Shown piece after piece: positions 24,306 through 37,486 of a DNA stretch of 64,000 nucleotides. The notes under the pieces were generated by a model. It worked only from the letters and a program-made list of their open reading frames with translations. It was not told where the DNA came from and made no database searches. A program made the position numbers and the translations under genes. Numbering within the stretch: the stretch's first letter is position 1; the number at the start of each line of letters is the position of its first letter. The stretch comes from Mansonella perstans (lineage: Eukaryota; Nematoda; Chromadorea; Rhabditida; Onchocercidae), in contig JBAMDO010000566.1 in assembly GCA_037074765.1 (NCBI GenBank), forward strand, positions 62,001 to 126,000, in the 5' to 3' direction.

Positions 24306-25762
24306 TTTCACATTGTTAATTTGGTGATAAATAGACGGCAAACTACATAATCCACTATTTGGTCTTCTATGGAATATCATTGTGATTCCTGTCAACTTTC
24401 GTTTTTTTAAATTCAGTTATACTTTTTTCATGCGAGGACTATCAGTTCTGATGGTTACGGGTGCGTTATTATGTCTCTATGGGCTATTTGATGATTTGGT
24501 TGTATTTCAGTTATCACGACATCGATAATCTAATTTTTGTGACATGCTGGGTTTAGAACTTTCAGTAGTTCTTTTCACGTAATCGAGTTCTTGCCAAATT
24601 CATTTGGTCCGATCTAGTTTCGGTGTTTAGATTTTATTTTTTTGGTTTTTTTCACTTTAATTTTTCCGTTTTAATACAAACTAAGAAATTAAGAAATTAC
24701 TGTACCTTGACTTTTGCAGCTTCGGTTTTAGAAATGGTTTGTGATAATATGCTACAACGAGTTCATTTTGTTAGTAAAAAGACATTTTTTTTTTCTTTTT
24801 TCCGATTTCTATCTTTTGGAATTTCTTTGCATATCGTTGTCGTTATATACTGCATGATGAGATGATCATTTGTTCGTGTCTTAATTTGTTTTATTTTTCC
24901 ATTTGCCTTATTTTGGCCCATACATTCATATGAGTACATTGCTTGTTTGATGCATTGTAGTATTCGGTGCTCAAAGATCGGTATCATAATAATTAAATCA
25001 AACTTTGTTTCGTATTGGTTTTTCAGAATCACAAATTATTTACGAGGCTTCTGCTAATTCATATTTTTGTTGCATTGAACATTGTTTCTTATTGAAATTG
25101 TAATCTTCAGATTTGCATAATTTTATTATAACTGATGAATCAAATTATACATATTTGTTTTGTTTACTTTTAAATCCCGGTGTATTCGTTTTTAAGAAAG
25201 GGAAGTAATAGGGATTGCTATTAGAAAGGAAATAATAAGTTAATTTTTGAGATTGCTCATTTTTTTGTTTTCTATTACGATCTACATTTTACTATCATGC
25301 TTAAACCTGGTGATGGTTTATTTTTGCATTTATTAATTTCACTTCGATCTTTTCTATTTTAGGGCTGTTTTAAATTTAAATTTAGCAGTAAAGGACTCTT
25401 AGTATTATTAAATTTTGTTCCCGTTCGTTCCTTCGTATACAATATTTATATAAAGTTGAGTGGTGGTATCTAAATCTAATCGGCTTGCGTTTGATGGCTT
25501 CTTCAATTCAATGATAAAGCATCCTAAATCACAGATATTGAATTGTGAATAGAGGAAGGAAGGGTTAAAATCTTTCTGGGATGATCTACATTGAAAATTT
25601 TATGAATGAAGTAAATCCGAAGTTAACTGTGCAATACTAACGAATCATTTGGCTTTATGCTAATAACTAAAGCAAAGTTTTAGGTGTCCCGAAACATTCA
25701 CGTGATTGTTGAATTTTGAATTTTATCATTGGTGAGGAAGTATAGTGTGTTAGATTTTCAGG
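24306..25762. other. merlin 3' UTR and spacer before thoc-5
   Basis: T-rich sequence with no supported exon on either strand. Several short frames exist (24623 plus, 24763 minus) but are composed of F, K and I and have no splice partners. The region ends in the thoc-5 acceptor. Confidence 0.5.
25752..25761 (+). promoter_or_regulatory. thoc-5: probable trans-splice acceptor directly before thoc-5 ATG
   Basis: AGATTTTCAG ends at 25761, a single base before the ATG at 25763. A one-base leader after the acceptor is typical of spliced-leader trans-splicing in nematodes and supports the chosen start. Confidence 0.6.
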
Positions 25763-28700
25763 ATGTCAGCAAAGCGTGCTCGACCTGCTGGTGCTTTACA
25801 ATCTCCGGAGAAGAAAAAGCTGGCTGAAGAGCACATCACAAAGACTGTTCCGGTAATATGTATCAGTTTTAGTTTCTTTGCATGATGTAGTTTTACACAA
25901 TACCATCTGTTATCTTTGAGTAGAAAGGGGTTCTTCAGATGGTAAAAATGATGTTACCACCTGTTCAACATGCTGATGTTGCTTTGTGTTGTCCGGAATA
26001 ATACTGCTAGCAGCACATTGGAACCGAGATAATATTGGTAAGATTATTAATTTTTAAGGAATTTTATGAACGAGAAGATCATGAAGCGTTATCAATGACC
26101 ATGGCATCAATTGAAGAATCCTTTCTAAACCATTCACAAACACTCAGACAAAAACTTGTTGACTCATGTTGTGGTTCAGTTAAGGTAACTGAGTATTTTT
26201 AATTTCCATTTTTATTTTCCCTTTTTCCAGTACTGGATTTTCTTTTGCGAAGTATGTGGTAATTGTTTCAGCCATCAGATGTATCAGATTTCGAAGAATC
26301 GTTGCTTTCACTATTCATATCATTGCGACGATTGAATCGTTTAGCTCAGTACCGAAATCGACAAATTCGTGATCAAGTAAATCGAGAGCGTGCTGTCGTC
26401 GAAGAACGGTTTTTACAATTGCAAAACATCCGGAGTGAAATTGAGCACTTACAAAAAGAGATTGATAGATGTTACGACTTCAGGTGAGCATCAGTTTTAT
26501 TAAAAAAACACCTGGTATCTGTGAATTCTAAAAAGGAGCAGAAGTATGTTTAAAATTTTTGAAAATTTACGTGGTTTTTTGAACTTAGGAATTATTGTTC
26601 CTAGTTTATGCTTTCCTCAAAATTTTAGATCAGCTGATGAGGATATTGAATTGGTATCAATAGAGGAATTCTATGCAAATGCACCAGCAAATATCTCGCT
26701 GGAAGAAATCACACGGAAGGATCAGCATCGACTACATCTTGCTCGATTAAACTGGGAGATGGAAGAGCGCAAGAAGTAATGTTAAATCATCTGTTTTTTT
26801 TGCGAAACCAGGAATAAATGAGGAAGATCGAGATTAAAGCGAAATATTACAATTGCTTATTCTAGGCAGTATTCGTCATATTGCATGCTATGCATGACAT
26901 TTTTTTGTTTGTCCTTCAGGTTTGACAGTAAAATCTATTGTTTGAAAACGTACTCAGAAAATTTTGTTGCTTCAATTCGTTAGAATTTATTAGATTTTAA
27001 GAATAATAACACTGATGGTTTATAGCAAAACTTTCTGAAATTAAGTGAAAATCAAATTATTTATATTTTTACTTTTACAGTTTGGTAGGAACTTTGCAAG
27101 AACGGGAGGGACGAAAAAACGTACTTATTACCGATATTACAACGAAGGAACATCGATTGAAATCGTTAAAACCACGTATTGAAGCCGTAATTGAGGTTTT
27201 TTTCACATTTTATATTTTATCAAGATTTCTTCTCTCAATTTCCGCTCATCTCTTAGTTTTTTAGAAAAAATTTCCATGATTTCTTTGAATCTTATGAAAG
27301 ACGCTCTCTATACCTTATCCTCACGTGATTCAGGCAGCAAGACCGGTGCAAGAACTGATGGGACTGACATGCAGTCCTATTGATGTTGAAAAGGAGCGCG
27401 TATTGTCCCTATTGCCTCAGGAGCTTTCTGTAATCGCCATACAGGTTGAGGCTTACTGTGATATTGTTAAAGGTCGGTTTCGCTATCATTCAGTAAAAAT
27501 TCATGTGGCACTTCATAATTTCGAAAAAATATAAGAAGTTATTTTTATAGTTGATTTGCAAATATTTGCAAATTTTCTTTGAGAGAATTGCGAAATATAG
27601 CAGAAAGAATTTCATCAGTTATGAGTATTATTTAAATATGCATTTTTTTTAGAATCGGGAATATTACTAAAATGCAAGGGTGATTACGAAAGTGCTGTGA
27701 AATTTCTAGAAAGTCGACAGCGTGCGCTGGAAATCATTGAAGACGTTGATGATGAAGATAGCCGTGATGATGTAATTTACCTTAACTCTTTTTTAGATAT
27801 AAAAGGATATAAAATCTTCTTAACTCTTTTATACAGATCCAGATCTGTATGTTTTATCCAATAAGTTAAGTGTACTTTGTTTTTTAAAACAAAGAAGGTT
27901 TTATTCTTTTCAGTTCGATTTACTTATTTCGATATGATTGTATGTACTGCATTTAATTATGGAAAAAAACTAAATCACTTGGAATTTTATCGATAAATTA
28001 TGATGAGAAATTTGGTTGATTAGTTTGTAGTTTTTGTTTAAAGTATTTAGTTAGAGGCTGTTTCATAGTCTGTTTTTAAAAGTATATGCTTTGCTGCGTT
28101 CAGTTTTGTCTATTAAAAAAGCACTGTAGTGAATTGTTGGAACTGTCCTTATGATGTACCTGGAAAAAAGCGTTCTATCTCTCATTTGATAATTATTGTA
28201 GGTGAATGGAAAGCAGTCACCATCGACACGTCATGACAATAGAAGGCATATGTCTATGAAAGAATTAATTGCTGAACGAAAGGATGCCATTATTGCTCCT
28301 CATCCGATTCATATTGAAATGGAAATCGCTTGTCAGGGTCAGTTAAATAATTGAGCTTGCAATATTATATCGCTTTAAGTCCAGAAAATTGTTCTGTGCA
28401 ATCATTTCTATTCATTATTTTCCAATATTATGACTAGGAAATTCGAATTCTTAATTCGCAAGTTCATTAAATTATTATTTCCCATAATATAGCGAGATAT
28501 TTGAATTGCGTGGGTGTTACAAAGAACATAACCATCTCTGGAGTAAGTCAAAAGTCTGACTGATTTTTTAGGCGATATCTGTGTAACCCTTGTGCTACAG
28601 TTCATTCCTGGTTTACGTTCAGTTGGAGTAATAACAAAACTGAATCGAGTACCTACATCAGTTTATGGGTATTTTCCTTTCTTTTGGAATTTTTATTTAG

Positions 28701-31343
28701 TCATAATTTCGCGAATTCTTTATAAATTTGAAGTTCTTAAAAAGAAAAAATTCTCACAGTTTGTTTATAAAATTCTTTTCGATCTTTTACAGAAATGCAT
28801 TATTTGATGTCTCTCTTCTTTCCGAATTATTTGATGGTGATGATGGAAGTAAATGTGGCAGTAGTGCGGGACAAGCCAAACTTGATCAGTTAGAGTATGC
28901 TTTTAAGTGAACATTATTTTTACATACATAGTTTGTTGGATTCTTTAGTGAATCTATCAGTTAGTTCGTTGCAGCAGTAACATATGTAGACATCCTTCAA
29001 ATTTCCTGAATGAATTTTGATTCAAGTTAACACTTATAAATTTTAGTGAATTTTTTTGGTTGAATAACTTGATTATAGTCAATTGGAAAAATATTTAATG
29101 TTTAATTAGAATTTCTGTTCTGTTTCAATACTTAACATTTTATAAGCTTTTAAAGGGTTTCTGTAGCTGATTTGGAACCTAAAGTTGGTCGATTCTATTC
29201 ATTTGCTCAGAAAATGGCTGGCGTCAACGATGACGCTCTGCCGAAAAATTCTCAGTTATGTGAAATTATACATTCTGTGGTTGGGAAAATCAGGTCACGT
29301 GTATATTCGAGATGCGTCTTGGCTCAGATCACTCATTCACTGCGTGTGTTTTTTCTCAGTAACATTAAAAATAAGGTCTTTGTAAAGGAGCTTTTCAATT
29401 TTCAAAATCCTCATACAAACTTACGGAAGTTTGGAAGTCACAAAATTCCATGAATACAACTTGTTGGGAATTAAAATTTGGAGCCTGTTGCACTCTTAGT
29501 CATTATCGGATCTGTCTTCCTATTATGATAATTTCTCCAAGAAATCTTGGAAGATATTGGCAGTTTTTTATTTTTATGTTTGGTGTTTTTAACTACGATT
29601 ATTTTTTTTTGATTTATGGATTAATTGGCGTTATGTGATAGATTATAATATCGTTCCAGATACTTTGAAAGTGTTCAGTAATTTAAAAAACAGAAACGAT
29701 TTCCCGGATAATGTTTATTCAAAACTGACCAATTTTCGAATGATTACAGCGGAGCAATTCTTCGTTAGTTGCTTTCATACAACTCTTTAAAACTTAGTGA
29801 AATGAACTCAATGGATTTTGTGTTTTTATGAAATTCTGCAAATAATTTTGTATTTGCATTATTGGTTGAACAGTTATATCATCTGTTTCTCCAGCTTATC
29901 TTTAACTAAGCTGAAGAATAAAGGATGAAACCATGAAGAAGCCAATTAATGATGTCAGCTAGTATTTAATTTAATAATGCCGATTATTTAGTTTATTAAT
30001 ATCAATTAGTATTTAGTCTGAACGCTGCTTTTGAATTTTATTTGCTCTATCAAATTCAATAATGCAAAACATTCGATAACCAGAAAAATGCCGCTTACAT
30101 CTTATTTGATATTTTTCGTATTTTGTGATGCTTATTTTAGGAAGATGAAATTGTAACGGAAGAGTACCGAAAGCTGATTGAAATTGAACGAGGAAAAAAT
30201 ATTAACAGACAATTTTACTTTTCTGCAACGATTGAGAGAGATCCGGGAGCGAAACTGCATGCTTTAATATTTGTATGAATTAATGAGCATTTTTTAAATG
30301 CTTGGTAGAGTTGAAATAATTTATTTAAATAGCTTTAAAGAAGACACTATAATTTTGTTTCTAAAGTAACTTATTTAGTAACATTTGGTCTTTTGGGGGT
30401 GTTAAAGATGTTGCGGCACATATAATACTCGAATCATTGTCTCAGATATACTATATTTTTTCGGTTTTTGACAGTCAGTGATGAGACAAATTTCAGGTTG
30501 ATATTAAATACCCGAAAGTAAAACCAATTTTTATCTTGAATTTTGCGGTGGATAACATGGAAATTACTTCACCATTCAATAACAGTCTTATTGTGAGCAT
30601 TTCTAGTTACTTTTTTCCTATTATGTTTTGTTGTACAAAACGGTTTCCGTAGATTTACTTCAGGAAGTTCATTTGTTTTCGTATGATACTTGGGTTTTTT
30701 GAAAAGCAAGTTGGCTTTGCTGTTTTATTGCTCTCAAAGCTTCCTAAACCTTTTCTGGTTTCTAAATGGACAATTTCTCGTGAACATTCGTGAGAAACAA
30801 ATTTCTTTCTGTTCATTTTAGTGATTGTTTTCTTAATTCAAATTTTCATTAAGCATTAATCACTTACATGATTTTTTCTTAAAGCAAAAGAAAACTAATA
30901 AGAAATTTTGAGTTTAGCACTTGGAGCGAATTTTGAATGTGGATTTTGCATCCTATGTGGCTTGTGACGATTTAAATAATATCCTGGAGGTACAGATGGC
31001 ATTCTTGGTTTCACGTTTGGATATTCTTCTTGAATCAAGCAGTGTTGCTAATAATTCTGGTCAATTCACTCGTGAGCATCTTTTCTCTCGTCCTTTTAGG
31101 TTTGTTTTACTTGCCTGATATTTTCTCACGTTTAAATTATATTCTCAGCTGTATAAATAGTAATAATGATGCAGTGAAGCGTAAACGTATGTGAAATTAC
31201 TTTGTTTATTCGAAAACTATGCTCTTTTATGTATATGACGCTGCAGATCCATAAACTAAGATTCGTTTTATTTCAGGGGTCGCGATCATCAACTTCCACT
31301 TTTCTACCAGAAAAATATGAATGCATTTACATTCCGTTCCTAA
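25763..31343 (+). CDS. thoc-5: THO complex subunit 5 (THOC5), mRNA export, 683 aa
   Basis: Sixteen exons: 25763-25852, 26059-26184, 26272-26483, 26629-26775, 27081-27195, 27334-27472, 27653-27771, 28202-28337, 28572-28668, 28793-28894, 29156-29343, 29660-29763, 30141-30272, 30497-30592, 30918-31099 and 31277-31343. THOC5 belongs to the nuclear THO/TREX complex, which couples transcription and splicing to mRNA export. The start MSAKRARPAGALQSPEKKKL is a basic, NLS-like stretch. The family core is clear: LQNIRSEIEHLQKEIDRC (coiled coil), then LVSIEEFYANAP (about 151-162), LARLNWEMEERK, and later FYFSATIERDPGAKLHALIF and the terminal RGRDHQLPLF. Total length equals human THOC5 (683). An acidic patch EDVDDEDSRDD precedes a Ser/Arg/His segment. 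Exons 2 and 11 use the acceptors TTTTTAAG and TTTTAAAG, weaker than the norm. The exon 11/12 join (C|AT) is fixed mainly by phase, and the region around it is poorly conserved. Confidence 0.92.
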
Positions 31344-32140
31344 TACATTATATGTATGATTTTGTTCGCTTTTTTTGTTGATGAATGATAAATTCTCTTC
31401 GTTCTTTAAAGTCGCATAATATTATAATTTATCTAAGAGCTGAACATGAAAGCATTGTTTCCATTATTCTTTACCTAATTTGTGCTTATATTGATCAAGT
31501 AATCCTTCGAGAATCTGGTTCAGTCTTCCATAATCAACAAATATTGGAATATTCTGAAGTAAGAGAAAGTATGGATTATTTCTGATGTTAATTGAAGATA
31601 TGTTACATGCAAATTAAATTGATTTTTTCATTAATTTTTAGCGATATCTCTTTCTTGTTTGAAAATGGTAAAGATAAAGAAAAACAGATAAAAAGTCATT
31701 TTGTGGATGTCTAACATAGATGAGATGCAAGGGTAAAGCATAGCTTCCTTTTGTTCACTCGGTTTCTAAAAGGAAAAATAGACAAATAACATTATGAATA
31801 TGTAATTCGTAACATTTTGTAACATTTCCTTTATTCGAAAGACGTATTCTATTCATTGGTTTATATGTCAATATGATTGTTTGAACTACCAGATGTTATA
31901 AGACATGTCACAGTTTCGGAATCCTATTGCTTATGATAGTGAACACATGACTGGAGGTAAATGTTCATATTGTCATTAAGGAATCTCAATTAAATGAGAA
32001 GGAAATACACTAAAAATTACACTTATGATACTTCCTTGTTTATTCTTGAAGTGGTTTCTACAATGATAAATTTTATGCTGTAGACTTTCCCAAGCACTCA
32101 ATTTCACAAAAAAGCTGTAATAATTGACTATGTGAACTTC

Positions 32141-32286
32141 GATTCTAGTTTTGACTTTTATTCATTTGGAAATATGAAATATTTCAATAAAATCTTAAAA
32201 GCTAAATTTTGATTCTAGTTTTGATTTTTATTCATTTGAAAATATGAAATATTTCAGTAAAATCTTAATAACAGCTAAATTTTATC
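32141..32286. repeat. tandem duplication, 70-bp unit, 2 copies
   Basis: GATTCTAGTTTTGA(C/T)TTTTA starts at 32141 and again at 32211. Both copies continue through ATATGAAATATTTCA and AAAATCTTAA to GCTAAATTTT. The second has a few substitutions and a three-base insertion, so the duplication is recent. Confidence 0.92.
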
Positions 32287-32982
32287 TTCCAAATTCTTTA
32301 AAAAATTTTTTTTTATTGCTTAGATAAGAGCTCACATTGAAGTGAAACATTTTAAGAATTGTGAAATCTGTTGGAATACTATGAAAAGACTTTTTATTTG
32401 CTTTCTTCTTTCAATTCCAACTTTCAGTTCATTCACTCAACTTCTTTCATGCCTAATAATTTCCAGAGTTTTTTCCTTTTCAGGGACTTCATGTTTTCTG
32501 TTTCATTTTCCAAAGAACTAAATTAATTTAAATCAGGAAGGAGTTTTTAATATCTATAAATCAAATAACTTTTAGGAAGTTATTTCGTTACGGATCTACA
32601 ATTGCATGCTTCAGAAGAGGGATTTTAGAAATGCATTATTAGGGAGAAGATGAAATCAGCCGATATCTTGGTTTCATATCAAAAAAATTCAATATTGTAA
32701 AATGATGAACAGGTATGGTAACTAATAACAGCATAAAAGGATCATAAAAAAAGTTCATGAATGGAAAACTACGATATTGCTGCTCATGTATGTGTCGGAA
32801 AATGATAACGATAATACAACGATAATTAAAGCAAGGACGAAATGAATCAGTTTGTTGGTGAAGATAAATGATTTGTTCTGTTTCATAAACTGCAATTAAT
32901 GAGGCTAAAGATTTTGCAAGAAAACATTGGCAAATGATAGGACGAAGAAATGTTTAGGTACTGTGATTCGACGAGGTGAAAC

Positions 32983-33008
32983 GGCGGTAATGTTGAAAAA
33001 TTACCGCC
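32983..33008. repeat. perfect 9-bp inverted repeat (hairpin)
   Basis: GGCGGTAAT (32983-32991), an 8-base spacer, and ATTACCGCC (33000-33008) form a perfect G+C-rich stem in very A+T-rich surroundings. The stem does not extend far outside these arms. Confidence 0.75.
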
Positions 33009-34389
33009 TTTGGTGTTGTTAATGCAGTGTTGGCAGTGTATCTCTTTTCTTCGTCTTTCAAGCCCTTTTCATTGTTAGGAAAGTTTTTCGCGTGAGACCC
33101 GCTGAAGAACGATTTACCTCAAAGCATTTCTTTGCTCCTAAACTCGACATTTCCATCTTGTTCTTCTCTATCTGCCATCTTCATATTGTCGCATATATCT
33201 GTTCATGAAACAAAACAATATTTCTTAGATGTAAATTCGTTTTGTTGAATGCCGAAATGAATTTTCGACGCTCCAGTAAAATTCTCCTCTGATTTATAGC
33301 TTTCGTTTTCATGAAGAACCATTTGTATCTTGCAGTATCTTTTTTTTTGTTCTTTCCTCATTTTCCGATTACCTCAACACCATATTTCCTCTCATTATCA
33401 CAACTTTTTTCTCTTCTATTTCATAGATTTTATCCACTGTTCCACAAAGTTATGCTTTTATTGCTTGTAATTATTCAATTAAACGTGCGATAATAGCGCT
33501 TTGATCCTGTGCGCTCTTTTCATAACTGCTATTCATATCCATTTTCATTAGTGATTTATAATCTCTCATATTGGAATTGCAATCCGGAAAATGTTTTGTA
33601 ATTTTAGCCTCCGAAACTTCACAATTCTCATTTATTCCTTTCATCTTTAGTTAGCTTTGTTATGAAAACAGAAAATGAATAATATAATCAGATGGAAGTG
33701 TGAAAATAAACATTAATTGTCATAAGGCTGCTTGAAGCGTTTGTTGTGCGAAATAACTGCAGCGATCGCCGCATTAAAATTGACATTCAAAACATGAAAT
33801 TTAATTTTGCAAAAAAGAAAGTGAGCTAAACGATAAAGCAGTCAAGTTTAAACAGTTGGATTCAAGCTATTCTAATTAATTCTTTAGTTTGTAGCCAAAT
33901 GAAGAACATCAATTACAAATTATCATAATCTTTGTGTCTTCTTTATGAAGAATTATATATACAATGAAATATCTTTAACGAACAAAAACATAATTTGTGT
34001 GCTAACAGAAGCAATTAAAAACTTTTATCAATTAAATAATGAAGACATTAGGAAGAGAAAAGTTATCTATGTTCAAATCGATCAATCTTTTTTTCAACAA
34101 CACTTAAGTCAATCTTCTCTTATATGCAATTTTTTTTTCAGTCTAAAAGAATTATTTAAATCTTCATTGTTTGTTTAATGAATAGAGAAATTGAAATCAA
34201 ACGAAGAATGCTTCTACATTACGCGAAAATGCAAATTAGATAATTTCAATACTGTATGCTTCTTTTCCCTTATCTTACTGTATAAGCTTATCCTATTGAT
34301 TGTTCTTTGATTTTTTTACTTGCACATACTAAAGCAGAAAATAATCACTGTTAGCTTCACCAATAAATTTTTTTGAAAAAAACTTTTCC

Positions 34390-34426
34390 GTATGTATCAA
34401 TGTATGTATGTGTATGTATGTATGTC
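34390..34426. repeat. microsatellite (GTAT/TATG)n
   Basis: About nine tetranucleotide units GTAT with one or two interruptions. Confidence 0.85.
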
Positions 34427-35963
34427 GCGTTTAGACGTTTAAATCATTTTAGTTACTGATTTTTTTCTTTAAAATATTTGAATGAGAGGATGAATATAGA
34501 TGTAATAATAAAACAAGATGATACACTTTAATCGGGTCTGTGCTCCGATACGCCTTCCTCGAATTCTACGGCTTTGAAGAATTAATAACGTTGAAATCAG
34601 ATGAATGTAAAAAGAAAAAAAAATTTTGGATGAATTTTAGCTAATGAAAGTAAACTAAAAACTTTTAATGCTTCAAGTATTCCAAAATAAAGCAGTAATA
34701 AGTTACGATAAATCTACTAAGGTACGGTAATCCTCAAAATCTAAATTTTTCTTCATTTCTCATTTTCTTTCCTATTGTGATATACTGATGTTGCAAGAAT
34801 TACAAAAATACCAGATGGCAATTGATCCAGGGAATTGATTGTCATTTTAAACTGTTCGCTACTCGTATCTTTTTTTATGCTATAGCTATCATATTCATAA
34901 GCATGTCAAGAATTCAAATTCTCTTGTGGCATTAAAAGCAAATTACAGCTGCAGGCTATTGCAACCAGCAATCATGATGCAGCGGAAACGGTAGCAGTAG
35001 TAGTGATAGTAATAGGGTAACTGAAATGAACATATCGTTCACAAGCAGACCAGTTATTAAAAGCAAACATTTTTCTTTGCATTTTCTAAAGCTTACTTTT
35101 GAATTGAACATCACTGCGCTGTAGCATTAAAATAAAAATAGGTGAAAAAAAGCATTCATTTCCTCAATTTTGTTCTAAGATTTATCACCTTATATTTTTT
35201 TTTGAAACAAAATTGAAAAAAATTTCAAAATTTTTCTCTTCTTTTTCTCAGTTAAATCTTTTTTTTTTTCTTCTACTAAAAATTATGCTTTTCTTCCATT
35301 GGATTTAAGCTAAAAGAATTGCAACAAATCGACCTCATTTTGCCCATTTTTCCCTTTTATTGTCGCCGCCAAATGATTGAAATTTTATTTTATTCCACCG
35401 CAACTTCTTCCATACTTCCTTCTCCGCCTTCTGCATTTGCTGTTTCTGTTCAAAAGACTAATCTTGTTTCTTCATTGGCCTTTCGATGATGAGATGTTCA
35501 AAAAAAGGATCACAATAAAGCTGAGTCCCTTCCACTTCTGATCACTTTTTTTTGTTGGTTCTATCTTTTTGGACTAAAATTTTGCAAATAACAATTGAAT
35601 CGACAGTTTTCTATTATGAAGAAAAATAAAACACATCTGAAAGTGTCATACAAATTATTTTTTGATAATAATTTTTATTTCAGTAAATTTTATTTTTGAT
35701 AACTCATTGGCATTACTGGTAAGTATATTTGCAATACGCAACATCGAATCCAATGAAATAAGCATTGCTGTACGCACTATTACGCGCCATGTTATTTACA
35801 ATGCATTCGTTTCTCTGTTAGTAAAGTTTCTTTTGTTTCAAAAAAATCTTGGCCATATGTACCGGATTTGTACCGCTCAAATATTTTTTACGAATGATTA
35901 CTTCATTGAAAAATTATTGGTTTTGATTGAAGGTTTGCAACAGTTATTATCAACTGATACAGG

Positions 35964-36170
35964 AATTGTCATAATTGTCATTACTATTATTATAATTGTT
36001 GTTGTTATCATGAGTGTATCTATTATTATCGTTGTTAATTATTATTATTATTGTCAAAATTACTGTCACAATCACTGATTATAATTATCATTAGAACTCA
36101 TCTTAATGACTTAAGATTATCATTATTACTATGATCACTACCTTAAAATCACGATTATTATCAATCCTAA
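35964..36170. repeat. ATT/ATC low-complexity tract
   Basis: Degenerate trinucleotide-like sequence (ATT, ATC, GTT, ATA). It creates a spurious frame rich in I, V and Y ending at 36078. Confidence 0.8.
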
Positions 36171-36421
36171 TCTTTATCTACATCACAGTTCAACAGATAA
36201 GGAAAATTTCTCAAAGTTACAACCTTGATACAGTGTGATTTAAAATTGCCCATAACATCAAACGATTTCTTTAATTCTGATGGTGATTACTTCTTCTTTT
36301 TTGTCCTTCTGTCTGATAACATTGACTTTTCTGGAAAATGCAAGCCTTATATAGTCAAACAAATGAATCAGACATCGGGTTAAATGGATAATGAATCAGA
36401 TATCTCATTCAAAAAAAAAGC

Positions 36422-36473
36422 TCCGTGTAGAACCATTGAAACCAGTTTCCGTGTAGAACCATTGAAACCAAAC
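36422..36473. repeat. tandem duplication, 26-bp unit, 2 copies
   Basis: TCCGTGTAGAACCATTGAAA occurs at 36422 and 36448, followed each time by CCA. The two copies are identical over about 24 bases. Confidence 0.9.
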
Positions 36474-37420
36474 AGTTCAATTAGATCTCAGGAACATATC
36501 GGGAGTCGTAACCAAAGTTGTAGGTGTTGTGCGTTTCATAGATAAGAACTGGAATTCCTGAGAATGTAGTGCAAACTATCGCCATGTTAAATCATTAGAA
36601 ATACACAGATAAAAAAAAAATTGAGAATTCATAGATTAATTGAACTGATAGAAGCTAGCTTCACTTCTATTGTGTACCTATAATGAATTATTGCGAACTA
36701 CTGATTCGTTTTCCTCATACTTTCAAATTTGTCAATTTTTCTGAAAATATAAATTTCTGACAACTAATTTTTCTATTTTCATTAGTATTCTTATTGTCGC
36801 GATGTTTATTTTCATGCTTCTGTAACTCCAACTCAATTGAAAACTCAATTTGATATCTTTCAATGGCTATTTCGTCCCAAAATTCCTTTTTTTGGGAAAG
36901 ATTTAGGTCAAGTTTTGACTTATTTATAGCAAATCTATGCGTAAATCAATGAATTCTGGTATGACTTCTGAATATGTTAAATTACTGTAAATGTTAAGTT
37001 AAAATAATTTCTGCATTCGTTAATAATAAGAGCCTTAATATGGTAAATCTAATTCGGATTTGTTGAACAAATAACGATTTCTATTTATAAATGATGTGCA
37101 CAGTAGCAATTAACATTTATTCATCTTGAAAATTCATGCTTAAGAATTAGCAGTTAGCGCTTTAATCATCCTTGAGAATTATTTCGCTATCGGATATAAC
37201 AGAGATTCTTGACAACCTTTATGTGATTTGCAGTAAAAATAATTTGCAATAATGGTATGATTGGAATGTATCACTGTATGGAAATTTCTTCAAACCTTTT
37301 TTATAAAATTATTTAGGTTTATTGAGCCTTTTATCAGCTTTAAAATCTTTAGTTGGAAGGGCTAATCAGTATGCTTATTGGTTGATACTGTAGTGAATAT
37401 TTGGAAGGTACGATCTTTCA

Positions 37421-37486
37421 ATTATTGTTGCAACCTGTCCTGCTGGCGCTAGATGTATTTGTTGCCAGGGGCAGCGCAATGATAAT
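37421..37486. ncRNA. candidate microRNA-precursor-like hairpin (66 nt)
   Basis: Hand folding gives 5' arm 37421-37447, a 16-base loop 37448-37463 and 3' arm 37464-37486. From the loop outwards: CTGGC pairs with GCCAG (5 bp); a 2-base bulge; six pairs between CTGTCC and GGGCAG with one G.U; a small internal loop; then an outer stem of about 10 pairs between TTATTGTTGC and GCAATGATAA with two G.U pairs; and one further A-T. Total about 22 pairs. The arms are G+C-rich against an A+T-rich background. The orientation of transcription is unknown. I match it to no microRNA family I remember. Size and shape fit a Drosha/Dicer substrate, but sequence alone cannot prove expression. Confidence 0.3.

Noticed and set aside
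34530..34590. G+C-richer minus-strand frame resembling a C-terminal exon (VEFEEGVSEHRPD)
   Set aside because: No acceptor with a pyrimidine tract and no upstream exon could be linked to it.
35662..36078. 138-codon plus-strand open frame, the longest in the desert
   Set aside because: Its second half is a translation of an ATT/ATC simple repeat, the first half has no family resemblance, and no splice or start context supports it.
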